Positions 9,829-22,984 are shown, counted from the first letter of the stretch. The stretch: DNA of 64,000 nucleotides from Xanthostigma xanthostigma (GCA_963575645.1 OY754466.1:12378001-12442000); one strand, 5' to 3'. Numbers and translations are program-made. Notes: generated by a model from the letters alone, not told the origin.

Positions 9829-12800
9829 TATCATATTCGGTTTTGTGAAATATTTTACAATTTATCTCTACTCCTGTATTAATTGAGTTGATAGTTAAAG
9901 AAAATAAGGAAAGAAAAAAAGCTACTTTGTGCATTTATTATTATAAAGTTCATATTTTGTTGGAAAGAGATATTTTTCATTTACTATATTTCGGAATAAA
10001 TTAATAAAGTTATAAAGTATATAGCAGTTTAGCAATTTAGAAACATTACAAACTTTTTCTCGGTCGCTATACACTTACACCGAAAATTCTGGAGCAGTCA
10101 AAACAGTGTTATCTCGTGTTCTGTAATGATTGTATCAAATTAATTATAACTTTTACACGCCACATGTTGTGTTTGGATAATATTTTTAATCAATTTTAAC
10201 GAAACCTGTTTTCAAACTTTAAGCTTACGCGGAATATTTTTCGTCGCTTTCACATTTCAACGTATATAACAAGGCGGCGTTTCCTCATTGTGTTTCAGGG
10301 CAACACTTCAGCGAGCTGCCAGTGGCAGCTCAACTGGTTGAGATACCATCAAAATGCGTGTGTTTATATGAAGCGTGTCACATCCGGTCTACAGTCGGTC
10401 AGGCTGACTGACTAGAAACGCTGCTAGATTCCTTGCTAGATTTGCCTACTAGTTTTCTAGCGCTGGTTTTCTTGATTGCTGTTAAGTGCTCGCTTCACAC
10501 GAGACTATTTTTCAAGCGTGTTTTGTGGATAGATCTGGTGCGTACGCAGTGACAGTTCGAATATAAACATTAAACACAGAGCAAAACGTGTATGTTGTCT
10601 GGCAGAATGACGCCATGCGGGCGTTTGTTCAAATGCCCACGTGAAGATACTGCTTCCTGATTGGTTCTTGCTCATACCTAGCAACAAATCTAGCAGGGAA
10701 AATAGTTCCTGTTCTAATTTTAAAACCTATCTTCTGAGCTAGCAAGGCAGTACGCAGTGACGTCATTTCCAGCTTCGTACCCAGCCTACCGGCTAGCAGA
10801 ACTCCTAGCAGTGTTTGTAGCCTCGTGTGCAGCGGCCTTTAGTTGCGACTGCCAGCATAACACTGATAACTGAAACGTCTGGAACTGCTTTGCTGGCAAC
10901 CTAGAGAAACCATGCATGGCACCTCAAAAAATTGAGCTGCCACTGGTAGCTGGATGAGGCATGACAGCGCAACTGGTTGCGCTCCCGTGGTTTCCATACA
11001 CTGCCAGATTATTGATGTGTGGTTGAGAGTAAAACAGTACAATTAGCGCGACGATGTTTACGGGACGTGTTACGTTTCATTAGCGCTTGCTGTGTGTGCT
11101 AGAGAAAAAATGTGTTCCATGCTTGTACGTGAAATAAAATGTTGGAAATAGTTTTGAAGAAGTTTAATCACAATACAAATCACTGATTATTACTCTACGT
11201 AATTCAATAAACTTTAAATATTACAATCAGTCTCAATAATAATGCATCTTTGAGAATCAACAAATTATAAGTATTAAGTATTATCTTAACTCAACTTTAA
11301 CAAAAAATAATCATTCTGGTCATGAAAAAGGGACTTTAAATTCAAATTTAATAAATAGTACCTATTTAGACTGGTTTTGAAAAATTCATCGGAGACGATT
11401 ACTGGAGCATTTACAGCTTGAAAAAATAGTTAAAGCATTTAAATTAGTATATAATTTTTTGAAGTACCGGAATTCTCGGGAAATGGGTTTCATTTCCCGG
11501 TACTGAAGGCGATGAAATTTTCCGGGAATTCCCGATAAATTCAATACCGGTAATTCCCGGGAGCAATCCCTAGTAGGATATAAATTCGCGTTCTCCGTGG
11601 GCGGTCGAGCGGTGATTTCAAGATCTAGTATAGACATAAACAGAAATAATATACGATTATAAAATATTGAAATAATTATTATCAATTTGATGTTGAAATT
11701 TTCGACGCACTAGTTTTGACGCTAACGTGAAGGCATTTTATCTATACAACTGGAATGCATTGCGAACCAATTTTATTAGACAAACAGAACTGTACATAGA
11801 ACCTAAGTTTTAATTGTTGAGTCTGTACAGAGCAAACGAACTGAACTGAGAGAACAGTACGGTTATGTAGATGAAACGAAAATTAATTTCATGGATTAAA
11901 TATGCATGGCGGAGCATCGCCGCCCGTACCGCGCCGCGTTGCACAAACCGACAAAGATAACTTCCAGTTTGGTTTGTTATCTTAGGCATATTACCTAAGT
12001 ATATATTAAAATATATGATAGTCAACGGTGTCTAGTTTTCTATTCCAGAATGTTTTCTAAAAAAAATTGCGCGGAAATTACTTTAGATATGTAGATTATA
12101 GACGCTCGACAGCTGAGGTAATCAGCCTCTATGGCTCTATCGAGATTCTGTGCTTAGTAGGTGACTGATTTTGATTGATCATGACCAACAAGAGACAAAC
12201 AAGATTGTCGTGTTTTTAATAAGAACACAAAAAAGAAAATTGTTTAGTTGAGAAACTATTCAGTTTTGTTTCGTGTCCACTTCTTTTTAACACTCTTTTA
12301 TTAGCTTCACCTCTATGGACAGGTGTCCTACGACATTACTGCCATATAGCCGAGGACTGTGTTGCTGGGGTGATTTCAAGTCAAAACTTATACTCGGAAC
12401 GCTATCCTAACTGAGCTAGAAGCATTTGAAATTTTAAATAAGTAAGCCCACTAATGCAGGTATTAGGTTCGTGAGAAGTCAGACTTAACATTAGCGTATT
12501 TTAAGGGTTCCGTAGTCAAATGGCAAAAACTTCATAATTTCGTCATTTTCGTCTATCTGTCCGTCTGTATGTCACAGCCTTATAACTCTAGCATCTTTCC
12601 ATCGATTGGAATGAAATTTTACAGGCAGGTTTCTTATGTGAACCGTAATACAACTGTCTAAAGAAATTACAAAAAAAAATTCATACATAGACATGAAAGA
12701 TGATTTTTTTTATTTTAGCGCGGTTCATTTTGTAGGGTATCGCTGGACAATTCTTTTAAAAATAGAATAAAAGTTCTTAAGTGACTGTTTTTTCCCAAGA

Positions 12801-13264
12801 TATAAACTCCTAAAGTCGTTAATAATGCGTTCCTCCTTTAAATTTCCAACCATGTGATTAAGAAATCAGAATAAAATATTTTAAGTGCATACGTGATTAG
12901 TGCTCTTACCATAACTCTACAAAACATTTTTGTGGAAACTGCGTGAAAAGACACTTTCTGTTTTGTGGTCGCGAACTACAAACAGCTATATATTATTTTT
13001 ACACCTTTGATTCATTTATATGCGACTTTTTATCGGTGTAGTAAAAAAAAAACTACATTCAAGTCAAATGTTGCTAGCGCGTGCCTATCCATGGCTTTAG
13101 AGGTACGAGATACACAACAATAATAAAGGCCAAATCATGAGCAGTACCCAAACGTTTCCAAAAATATATGATCAGGCATTTGTTCAATAATTAATTAATC
13201 TAAAGTTATTAGATTTGACAAAGTACCGCAATCACATATTTAATAAAATTTACTATATGAATCA
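9829..13264. other. Long gene-free stretch with decayed repeats
   Basis: No credible gene. Items seen: a hAT-like end fragment at 11,455-11,575 (palindromic TTCCCGG/CCGGGAA blocks ending CAATCCCTAG), the 12,092 copy of the GATTATAGACGCTC motif, and an AAGGGTTCCGTAGTCAAATG repeat fragment at 12,505-12,700 of a kind common in insect repeats. The moderately GC-rich 10,270-11,040 region has many partial GCTAGC/CTGCCAG repeats but no clear ends. Frames of 60-100 residues there show no family features. Confidence 0.45.
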
Positions 13265-13587
13265 TAATCATTGTCTATCTACTCAATGTGCGGTCTCCTG
13301 ATTAAAGAGTTCCTGATTTAGTACCAAATAGCGATGTCTGTTAGAAAGCTCAAAGCTATATTAGTTCAAAAACAAATCGGATAGCTAAAATTAATTCCAC
13401 GTCATCATGTGTTTCATAGACAAACAATACGACGTAAAAACAACGCATGCGTTTAGTTTTTTGTGTATCATTGTTTTACCGAGTCCGCTATAATTATATA
13501 AAAAAGTCTGATACCTCATAATAATGTCAATGTTTAATAGGTAATCCACAAATCAGGGCGAAGCCGGACCGGACCGCTAGTATCTAT
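13265..13587 (+). mobile_element. Helitron-like element, 3' end clear
   Basis: Ends CGAAGCCGGACCGGACCGCTAG before T at 13,580-13,582 region. The left end is not clear. Confidence 0.5.
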
Positions 13588-13663
13588 AAATAATTAACAA
13601 TATGAATAATTGTCTATCTACTAATGTGCGGTGTAAATTTGAATTTTTTTCCCGAAGTCTCTA

Positions 13664-14248
13664 TAATAATAATAATAATAATAATTTCTTTATTTCTGTA
13701 ATACTACGTGCGTAGTGTAGAAGACGTCATTTACATAAAGGTATGATACATACAAAAATACAAATTAAGATCTCTTGGTTAATTTACACAAGAAGAATTC
13801 GTCGATACTATAAAAATTATGACATAGCAACACAGCTTTGAGCTCATTTTTGAACCTCCGTAGGCTTAGATTTTTTATTGAGAATGGTAAGTGATTAAAT
13901 ATTTTTATAATAATGTTCATGGAGCCTTTGTTGATGGTGAGAAAAGTTGTTATGTAGTTGTTTTTAATTCTGGTACTGTATTCATGATGGCGTAAATTGT
14001 TCATAAAAAGCTGCGGATATGTTTTGCAGAAGATAGAGCACTCATAAATGAAAATATCATAAATTGTAAGTATTTTCATGCTCTTGAACAGCGGCCTACA
14101 TGATTCTCTAGGTCCAATATTTCCTATAGTTCTCACGCAGCGCTTCTGAATAAGAAAAAGTTCATGAACATACGGAGAGTTACCCCAAAAAATAATTCCG
14201 TAGCGAAAGTTTGATACTACGTAAGCATGGTAAACATTTAGTAACACA
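13664..14248 (-). pseudogene. Second RT relic (non-LTR retrotransposon, 3' end)
   Basis: On the minus strand this encodes VVSNFRYGIIFWGNSP, RESCRPLFKSMKIL, KIFNHLPFSIK and NFYSIDEFF, aligning block by block with the 182-1646 relic. It ends in an ATA/TAT microsatellite tail at 13,664-13,686, typical of some non-LTR families. Its 5' side is fused to a hAT fragment, so the open frame running to 14,325 is chimeric and its first roughly 28 codons are not RT. Confidence 0.75.
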
Positions 14249-14327
14249 GATTGTGGGGGCCCCTCTTTTGTGGAGGTCCCGGGGCTGTAGCCCCGGTTGC
14301 CCTCCCCTAAATCCGGCCCTGACACGC
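14236..14327. mobile_element. hAT MITE end fragment
   Basis: GGGGCCCCTCTTTTG to AATCCGGCCCTGA matches the terminal part of the CAGGGCCGGAT hAT family at 9.2 and 36.5 kb. Only one end is present. Confidence 0.6.
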
Positions 14328-15143
14328 GGGAGTGGAAAAAAACGAAATAAAAGGAGCAATGAGTTGCAGGGCATTTTGTTTGAGATCTCTGGAATTGTCG
14401 TGTCTGTTGACTAGGCTCGTGAAAAATCTATCGTTTATTGCTGAATTTATTTGAATACATTTTCTTTCACTACCGAAGAGTGGTTTCATACATCGTCCTA
14501 ATAAAAAGCTGATGTACTTACGTGAAACAACAATACAAATAAAAAATGTACACATGATACAAAGATTTCCTGAATTCGGAAGAATACTGGAGACTTCTGA
14601 AGAATTACTGTTACCATAATATATAAGCAAAGACAAACGAAATTTGTCTAAAAAAAACCTCGGAAAAAACCGGTGAATTTTTAGGCAAAAACGATCAAAA
14701 TATACACAGAAAGTAAGCTTTCTTGGCAAAATCACAAGAATAAATAAACACCAACGCGTAACTCGGAGGTGGCGCCTTTGATGTGTCTACCGACGGATTC
14801 GTAACCTTGATTTCAAATAAAAAATGAAATTTTATTGTTTTTCATTAGGCGTACCTAATTAATTTATATATTTACGTTTTTGTTCTAAAAAATCTCTTTT
14901 ACTATCATTACAAGCACAATTTTAAAATGAAATAAAACATAATATTATAGCCATCTAGATAATGTAACAGAATAAAACGTCTTATTAAACCTGACGCTCA
15001 AGAAAAATTTCAAAGCTTAAAACACCCGTGACGGTACAGCACTGGCCATTTCAGGATAGAATCTCAGGTTAACCGAACACTGAGGTTACAGAAATGATTA
15101 AACTCGTAATAGATAGTTATACCTCTAATTATATTTATTTACT
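14328..15143. other. Non-coding, nothing recognised
   Basis: A 142-codon minus frame (14,307-14,735) is open but biased and without recognisable motifs, and it overlaps the hAT fragment. I do not call it a gene. Confidence 0.4.
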
Positions 15144-15345
15144 AGCGGCCCGGTTCGGCTTCTCCCGAATTTGTAGATGGTCACAATTTTTTTTTGTCGA
15201 CTTTGCAAAATTGGTCACCACGAAAAGCGCTTTTATTTTAACGCGATAACATATATTTCCATCCTGAAGGTCCTTTCTAGATATTGGTGAATTTTTTTTA
15301 TATCGAATGTATAGATTCGGAGATTACCTCCTAAATCCAAACTTA
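15144..15345 (-). mobile_element. Helitron-like element, minus orientation
   Basis: Begins CTAGCGGCCCGGTTCGGCTT, the complement of a Helitron 3' end. It shares ACGAAAAGCGCTTTTATTTT and the downstream sequence with the complete copy at 42,432-42,684. Confidence 0.65.
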
Positions 15346-15427
15346 GACTATTAGTATACATTGGGGTAAAATCGTATATGCAAAAGCACTGATGAATTTG
15401 TAGAAGAAATGAGATCATTATAGGTTA

Positions 15428-15605
15428 TCTATACTAGCATCGTTTCAAATCTTGCGACAACTTTTTCAACTAATTCCCGGTATCGGATTGAGTTGAAATT
15501 TTGCATGTACGTATGTAGGTCCGATGACAATACAGTATTATAATAGCTAACTGACCGGTCCGGCTTTCGTCCGGATGCAAATCGCACTTTTAATAAAGCA
15601 CACAA
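15428..15605 (-). repeat. Dispersed repeat related to the 52.9-53.2 kb tandem
   Basis: Complement of the unit containing GTGCGATTTGCATCCGGACG and GAACTACATACGTA, found twice in tandem at 52,925-53,165. Confidence 0.6.
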
Positions 15606-15658
15606 TAAACTTAAAAACAAAATAAGTAAAAAACTTTTATGTTAAACGGTTTTAAAGC

Positions 15659-15918
15659 ACAATCGATGATGTACTAAAAATTAGAAAATAATTATGAGTC
15701 ACCATATGGGGCTTTCATTAAACTAAAATAAAATCGTGGGGCGCATTTAGTAGACAACTTTCATTTATTTGAGATTAAAAATCATATTTAGCTTTCGAGT
15801 GTCTTCTTCAACCATAATGTAAATATAAATGCGCCCCACAATTTTATTTTAGTTTAATCAAAGCCTCCTATGGTGACTCATAATTATTTTTCTACTTTTT
15901 AGTACATCATCGATTGTA
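15659..15918. mobile_element. Inverted-repeat (fold-back) element
   Basis: ACAATCGATGATGTACTAAA on the left pairs with TTTAGTACATCATCGATTGT on the right, and the arms stay matched for about 95 bp through TGGGGCGCATTTA. Confidence 0.8.
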
Positions 15919-16305
15919 CAATAAAAACGTTTCATTAATCACTTACGAGAAGTGCTCGGAACTCTAATAAAATTAAAATTACGAAAAACCCAATGACGTC
16001 ACGTTACAACGCAATATCAGAAAAATTATTTATTTAGGGACTACACCAATCATCGTCGGAACTTAAAATCAAAACTTATGATTTATGAACAAATAATTTT
16101 CATCTCAATATTAGAATTAAGGAGTGTTTCTATAGTTACTTAAAAAAATACCGCATGAGACCTTTGATTTAATGATATATAATATTATAATGACACTAAG
16201 AAATGAAAGAACGTTATGATTTTTTTATCAAAGTTTTGTGATTTTGGTAATTGCCAAAAAAAAAAATATTAAAATTTGTAGTGTCAAACCAGGGTCGGTC
16301 TTGGA

Positions 16306-16436
16306 CCTAAAAAATTACCGGGAAAATTGTGAAACGCCTCTACGCGAGACCGTGTAACTAAGAAACAAAAAAAAAACGGATCGAACTGGACCCGGCGGCC
16401 CACCGGGAAAAAGTTCCGGTATTCCCTGAGGCCAGA
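16306..16436. repeat. Short inverted-repeat element
   Basis: AGGGTCGGTCTTGGACC near the start and GAGGCCAGACCGACT near the end are roughly complementary. No target duplication found. Possibly a hAT-type MITE. Confidence 0.35.
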
Positions 16437-18353
16437 CCGACTAGTAATTATATTATATGTAAAATCGACTTTTTCACTTCATGTCACCTTCCGCTCATAT
16501 TCTACAAATGTCCCAGTCGGTGTCCCGTCATTTATGGCAGCCCTAATCTAATGAATCGCAGCTCCAAGGTTAGAACATTCTCTTTTCCGCAAAAAACTAC
16601 CCTCGCCAGGGGCAAGGCGCTAGTTTTTCCCATGTACATATATAGTACATGTCTGAGTTCATAGCATAATTTTTGTTGGTTTGTAACTATTTTCAATTAA
16701 ATGAGTTAAATAGACTGAGTTATATACTTTTTAAAATGACCCGTCAATTTTAACAATATTATTATAAAATAAAAAATCTATTCCGACTTATATTTATTGA
16801 TATCCTCGATTTTGAATTGAATAAATTATTATATTTTATATTTAGTATTTTGTATGCATGCTACTACACAGATACAGATTGTATTATAAATTTCGACTGA
16901 TGTTGATCGAAATCAGAGAAGTTCGAAAAAAATCGTAGTTCTAATCTTAGAAACTAATTATTAATTATTTTTTTTATATTTTTAGATCCGTTCTGAAGAA
17001 GATCCAAATCCGGATCGAAACGTTAATCGTTTAATGTATTATTGATATATTGTCTGAAAAATTGGTCGATAATTTTATTTATTAAATCGTAGTTCTATAT
17101 CAATCCAAATATTAACTGATTCGCAAACGTATGCAAATGTAATCTTTTACTATATAAAAAGGGGCGTAACTTAAATTAGGTGTTGTTTTGTAATATTATT
17201 CATACACAATAATCTCCCGACGTCTAAATCAATTACAGTCAAAATTATTGAAACAACCAGCGAAGTTTCTATTTTATAAATACAGATTTTCTAAACTTCA
17301 TTTTTTTTTTCATTTCGTATTAAAAATGATCAAATTGCATTTTTTTCGTTTCTTTTTCTTTTAATTAATAGAACAAAACAATATCCAACAAATATTTAAA
17401 TATTTAAAACTGGACTAACCTGTGAAAACTCCACGAGGTCTAACGGGAACAAAACCACAAAAAAATGGAACACGGTAATTCGCTGGATGATACAGATTCA
17501 AAAATTTCACTTAACACTTTTACGATGAAATTCAATTTTCTTTTTTAAATAAAATCGACTGTTTATCTATTTAACACAAATCACATAATTTATGCACAAA
17601 TTACACAGTTCATGCCAACGAATTAATTTAAATAATCGGATGATGACAATTTATCAAAGATTTCTTTTTAAAATGAAAATTGACTAGCCGACGAAGGAAA
17701 GCGTCCGCTTTTCCAGATCACATCAATTTCGTTATCACTTCGGTCGTTCCGCAAAGGAAAGCCTGCTGTGTTATGTTGTGTTTAGCAAAGGGGGCACAAC
17801 TATACAACATGAGTATGACAAGCGCCAGCTCGAAGCGTGTGTCTCTGCTGCTTTGAAATAAACACGAGTTCGCGCAGAAATACATGTACAATACAGTACA
17901 AGATGCAGCGCGAAGTTTTTGTGTCGTAATCAATTTCCATAATACGCTTTTTGTTTTGTATTGTATATCCTTTTAAAGATATACAGATTATGCAATGTTT
18001 TAACTGTCATGTAATTTTTAGGTAAATGACGGAACGTCAAATAAATTTAGTAAATATTAGTACCTAAAAAGTTAAGAAACGTACTGACGTGTAAAAATTA
18101 CAACAATGAATTATTGTTATGGTACGCATCCTGATTTTGAATGTGACAGTTATTTTCACAACTCTTAAATTAACTTCATGTAGCTTTTTTAACCATAACT
18201 CAAAGTTAAAAGACGTTAATCTCTATTAAAGTTGGTGATGCGGAATTATTATAATTTAATAGTTGAGATTTGGAAATAAAATTAAATACTAAAAATTGTT
18301 TTGATTCTGATCAAAATGGTTTTCGAAAGGACCATTTTATCGATCGTTAAAAA
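16437..18353. other. Upstream non-coding region of the 119-residue gene
   Basis: Contains a solo F1 right end (about 16,985-17,085) and a GC-richer island at 17,690-17,940. A promoter for the downstream gene presumably lies close to 18.3 kb, but I see no clear TATA box. Confidence 0.4.
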
Positions 18354-18494
18354 ATGGCCGGCTGCAGTCATAATAATGTTCTGCTGTATATTTTGTCTTG
18401 GATTTTGTTTATAGAATTGTTCACAACGGCAGAAAATGCTGAGAAAATAGTATTTACATTCCCTGAGTTTCCGTATAAAGATACAACAAAAAAT
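18354..18494 (+). CDS. Exon 1 of the 119-aa secreted protein gene
   Basis: 47 codons covering the signal segment and EFPYKDTTKN. Donor AAAAAT|GTAAGT. Confidence 0.7.
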
Positions 18495-21133
18495 GTAAGT
18501 GAATTATTCTCAAACTTTCTATCTAACTTATAATATTTATGATGTTCCATTTTGTTAGTTTTACCTTTTATAAGCCTAGAAATCATATTTATTTTCTTAT
18601 TTATTGCATAATATTATGTGTAAAACATTGATCACCCCATTCATTTTGACTGAATTGTGGACTAGACAACCAAAACAACACGTAAGTATATTTGAGGTTA
18701 TGCAACAACAACACATGTCCAATCCTTATGTATTTACAATAGATTGAAAAATTGTAACTACTAAAATATATAGTACACAAAGTGCACAGAAAGTTACGAA
18801 ATTAAATAAAATATATATAAAAAAATTGTTCGAAAAACTAAACCATGCCTTCTATTTTTATAGGAATTAATGTTTCGAGAGTTCGAATCAGCATGCGAAC
18901 AAAGCGCTGCATGTAGAAATCAAATAGGAATTGCAAAACTACGTTGTATCAGAGAATGCATATCTCCATCGTGTTATAGAGAATTATATATGATCGATCA
19001 GGTAAAGTTAATATTAAAACTGAACTATGTCAGGGCGTGAATTTGCCTGATGTACATAAAAACAGAACCCTACCGTTCGATTAAAGGTCAAGTAACTGTA
19101 AAATAGAAGCTAATGAAACAAGTTGTTTAGCGGCTGTAATTTAACTGATATTTTTTATCATCGGAGAACATTCGTTTTTTACTTTTCTATACGCTGTGTG
19201 CACGAAGCCTATTAGCGCCGGTAGTGGGTAATAGAGAATTATTGAACTAACTTTTTATGGAAATCGCGACATTTTTCTAAGGTGATAAGTCAAAAACTTT
19301 AGTTGGCCATTATGTGTAAAAAAAAAATGTAAAAAGGAAAACTGATGTTAATTTGTTTACACTGACAGCGGAACTTCAAATCAGGGCGCCAATGGTCTTT
19401 ATTTTACTTAAATCGCCATCAGTGCAACAGCCCGGAACAGAACAAGCATTTCCAGATCGCTTAGTTTTCCTATGTTTTCTTTGCAATTAAAAAACTTTAT
19501 AAAATTATAACTACTTTCACTTTTTATAAACATTGCTCACTGACATACGGAAAATTGGAGTTCGAAGTTTCCCCTAGTGCTCACCACAAACGCTCGCATC
19601 GAAAAATTTGTAACTCGCCTCCGTGCACATAGCCCATGTACGGAGAACAGTACACGGGATTATCGTACAAAAATTCGATTTTGAATTTTTGATGAATTTT
19701 TAAGTCCCAAAAAGAGGTTTTTAAAGAAATGTTTGTCTGTCTGTGATCGCACCTAAAGCCCAAGCCACCGCATCCATTTTGCTTAAAATTTGCATGCATA
19801 TTCAGAATACTTAGTTATATCTCGAGGTGAAATCATAATATTAGCCCTAACTTCAATAGGTCATATGCATGCATTTTTTTTATATTTTTAATAGATTATT
19901 TAGTCAACCATAATACGGAAAAAAATTGATAATCATTTAAAAATGTAATATTATCATAAGAAAAAAAATATTAAATTTCACATTCAAAAATAGACAGTTT
20001 AAACAATCGGCCATGTTCGCGGGCTTATATGACGTCATGATATACGATGCATGTCAACCTTGATGTCAAATTGTCAATGTTCTAAATGAAGTTTATTTGT
20101 TGTTTTCTCTAAATACTGACATAATCTTACTGTGAGACGACATCATTGTCATGGAAACTGTTGTTGATATATACTCTGACGTCACGATGCGTTTTGAGAA
20201 TTCGAAAATAGCGCTTATTTTCCACATTTCTTTTTTATTAGTTGTATTTTTTTCAGTGATTAGATTAATAAAATAACCATTACGTTATGATCAAGAACTA
20301 AAATATATTTCGAAATAAAAATTTAAACCAATTTGGAGTCTTATGCATATGACCTATTGGAAAATATTTTTTTTCTCAAAAACTGTTCTAACGATTCTAT
20401 ATTTTACACATGGATATTCTCTTAGTACCACGGTGAATATTGGAATTACGGAAGCCGTGGGGGTAACGGTGTATGTACTGACTTATTCAGGGGCGGATGG
20501 GCCCACAGGGATTTTGGGAATTTTCTCGGTAGGCCATGCCCGCCAAGGCCGGTAGGCTGATTGCCTATATTTTTTGTTTACTAGATTAGTTTTATTTTTT
20601 GATAGGTATAATTCTAAGGTAAAATTAATAATACGTTTTTTGTCTTTGTTGTAATAGCTCTCACAACCATAAGCTATAATTTTTGTGGCGGTGAATAGAG
20701 AGTGTCAAACGCTCACTTTGTACAGGGCTGCAAAAAAAAAATAGTATCAGAATCCTACTTTCTTATGTCCATGGTGACACAGTTATGTCCTCGATAGACA
20801 CAGATATGTCTCACGATAGACACAGTTATGTCCACGGTGAACACAGTAAGTTATGTTTCCGAGCCGGAACAGTTGAGCCCATCCGCGCCTGGACTTATTC
20901 ATAATGTATGGGAAATTTAGTCGAATGACATATTTTGTTTTTTTCTGTACAAACAAAACTAATTTTACTACAGCTCTTGTACCAGTTACAATATTCACAC
21001 AGTGATTTAACAAATTTCGAATTAATTTTTGTGTCATTTTTTTAAATTTTAGCTTGAAGAAGGAGAAATCGACGTGCGATTAAATTCGTTTAAGGGATGT
21101 TTTGTTCAAAGATCAAATCGGCCAAGAAATTAA
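18354..21133 (+). CDS. Small probably secreted protein, 119 aa, three exons
   Basis: Exons 18,354-18,494, 18,864-19,001 and 21,053-21,133, all phase 0, with borders GTAAGT..TAG, GTAAAG..TAG and a TAA stop. The start has a good context (AAAAATGG). Residues about 8-26 form a hydrophobic signal-type segment (VLLYILSWILFIELF). The rest carries six cysteines after the signal, in the spacing C-x6-C, C-x3-C-x5-C-type, then a final C in FKGCFVQR. The motif EEGEIDVRLNSFKGC looks strongly constrained. I do not recognise the family by name. The hAT element at 20,488-20,891 lies in intron 2. Function unknown; extracellular or lumenal location inferred. Confidence 0.7.
18864..19001 (+). CDS. Exon 2 of the 119-aa secreted protein gene
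   Basis: 46 codons after acceptor TTTTTATAG. Contains five of the six mature cysteines (SACEQSAACRNQ, LRCIRECISPSCY). Donor CAG|GTAAAG. Confidence 0.7.
19848..20362. repeat. Possible inverted-repeat element in intron 2
   Basis: CAATAGGTCATATGCAT (about 19,854) and ATGCATATGACCTATTGG (about 20,343) are complementary. The interior is non-coding. The ends are not precisely set. Confidence 0.4.
20488..20891. mobile_element. hAT MITE with 8-bp target duplication
   Basis: Ends CAGGGGCGGATGGGC and GCCCATCCGCGCCTG. The exact duplication GACTTATT is at 20,480-20,487 and 20,892-20,899. Intronic. Confidence 0.88.
21053..21133 (+). CDS. Exon 3 of the 119-aa secreted protein gene
   Basis: Acceptor TTTAAATTTTAG, then LEEGEIDVRLNSFKGCFVQR and a short basic tail before TAA at 21,131-21,133. 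Confidence 0.7.
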   Translation, partial: LEEGEIDVRLNSFKGCFVQRSNRPRN

Positions 21134-21487
21134 AAGCGAATGTTTATTTGCTACACGCATGACTATTATAATACTTTTGTATGACAGCAACAAAACTTAG
21201 GTACTACTGTCAAAAATACGATAAACTACTTAAAATGATATTTTTTAGGAAAAATGTATTGATTGCCTATTATCAGCCTCTGGCACAATTGGACTTGGTA
21301 ACGGGCTCGTGTCAAGGGCGTAAACCCTGGAGACCTTGTTCAGTGATACGATTCATAATACCGAGTAAAAAATTTTATTATTAAATTGGACTTTGAGGTA
21401 TCTGAATCAGAATCTTGCGCCGATGACTCTAGCTACGACACTGCCAATTACCATTTAAAGTCAATTTTATATGATAGTAATAGTATA
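21134..21487. other. 3' flank of the 119-aa gene
   Basis: Likely 3' UTR followed by spacer. No clear AATAAA close to the stop. Confidence 0.4.
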
Positions 21488-21980
21488 TTGTGCGACTAGT
21501 GAGAGAAGGTGAAGATTCCATGAGCGTGAAATTTGATGCACGAGCTTAGCGAGTGCGGTAACACGCGAGTGGAATATTCTCCTTCGATCAATGGTCGCAC
21601 ATAATATTTTATTCAACTAGCACGAGTAATATGTAATCGGGGCCCTGATAAAAGAGGGAAAAATAATAAATCACTTCATTGATTGACGTACCCACCGCCC
21701 TCGATGCACACAAGATGGCCCTGACTTTCGCTGAATTGCGATGCTGTTTTCATATATACAAATCGCTACCGCGTTCCTATTGGTCCAGAAACTATGCAGT
21801 TATTATTCATTATTGTACGCTTCCGCTCGCTATTGCGTTCCTATTGGCTCAGAAAATTGATTATCATACAGTACGGCTCATTATTAGCACTCTACGCGTC
21901 AACATGAAGTAATTTATTATTTCTCCCGAATTTAGCAGGGCCCCGAAATTGTATATTACTCACGCGTGTTGAATAAATTA
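21488..21980 (+). mobile_element. Composite inverted-repeat element, copy 1
   Basis: Two nested units: GTGCGACTAGTGAGAGAAGG to its weak complement near 21,600, and a second unit with ends TATTCAACTAGCACGAGTAATA and TATTACTCACGCGTGTTGAATA plus inner GGGGCCCTG/CAGGGCCCC. Near-identical copy at 43,371-43,880. The internal CCGCGTTCCTATTGG unit occurs twice here and three times in the other copy. A shared open frame ([13 protein letters not shown]) is part of the repeat. Confidence 0.75.
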
Positions 21981-22254
21981 AATTCTTTAATTTTTTTTTA
22001 GACAAATGCTTCTTTGATACAAAAATGCAATTTCTCCGCCAGAAAAAGTATTAAACCATTAATCACTCTTTTATTAGGTAAATTAGTGAACTTATACGAT
22101 GAAGATAGCAAATTTCAGGAAAATTGTATTGCTAAAATTGATTAAGATGAATTGGTCAATTTTACCTATGTATGATCTTACATACGGTTATTCGCACAAT
22201 GTTGAAAAAAATCAAAGTTCGATTTCGGCTGAAAAAATCACCTTCGTTCAAATC

Positions 22255-22400
22255 ACGAAGTCTGTAACCAGGAGTCCCAGCTCGAGCGTAGCGGTGGATC
22301 GATATCTGTCGCGTGAACCAATATGATAACAGCGCCATTTCGCGTGCGCCAGAATCACAGCAAGCATAGGAAGCTAGGTTTCCCGGTTACAGACTTCATG
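22255..22400. mobile_element. Short MITE with GAAGTCTGTAAC ends
   Basis: GAAGTCTGTAACCAGGA and TCCCGGTTACAGACTTC form inverted ends. Interior AACAGCGCCATTTCGCGTGCG is shared with 45,668-45,905. Confidence 0.65.
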
Positions 22401-22984
22401 ATTCAAACATTACTTCTAATATTCAGTTGTTCATATTCGATTGTTCACGTCTACTGTCAAAGTGATTGTTACGCAAATTTGTTTTTATTTCATTATTGCT
22501 TTTATTACAAAAAAATTATATGTACCTACTAGGATTAAATAAAATAAATATTTTTTTTATTAACGGCGTGTCACTTAATTAAATCTCTGTTCTGGCGTTT
22601 ATGCTATCTCAGGGACACCAGAGAAAATTTTATAATGTCTTAATTATCTACCCAAATAATACAATAAATTATTATTCTTGATTTAAATATTTATTAATGA
22701 AACTGGAACGCAACGAAGAACATTTTTGTCAACTTTTAAAAAGTTAAAAATAACATTTTCTGATAGGAAAATTATTGCAGTTGCTGTTTTAAAAATTTTA
22801 GTTTTGTAATTTGATTTGTTGATAAACTCTTTCTTGATAATAAAATCTGCAAAAAAATAAATCGTCATTTCAATTTACCACATAGTCGATAGGTACGTCA
22901 TACTTCGAGCAGATTTTAACGGGTCCGAAATATAATGCAAAATATATTAGTTATTAAAATCTTTGATAATAACGTTTGATTAGA
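22401..22984. other. Non-coding spacer
   Basis: AT-rich, no gene features. Confidence 0.4.

Noticed and set aside
14307..14735. 142-codon minus-strand frame
   Set aside because: Overlaps a hAT fragment and has random-looking composition without splice signals.
17390..17480. A possible minus-strand exon ending TTCACAG|GTTAGT
   Set aside because: Only a donor-like site; no start, partner exon or family resemblance.
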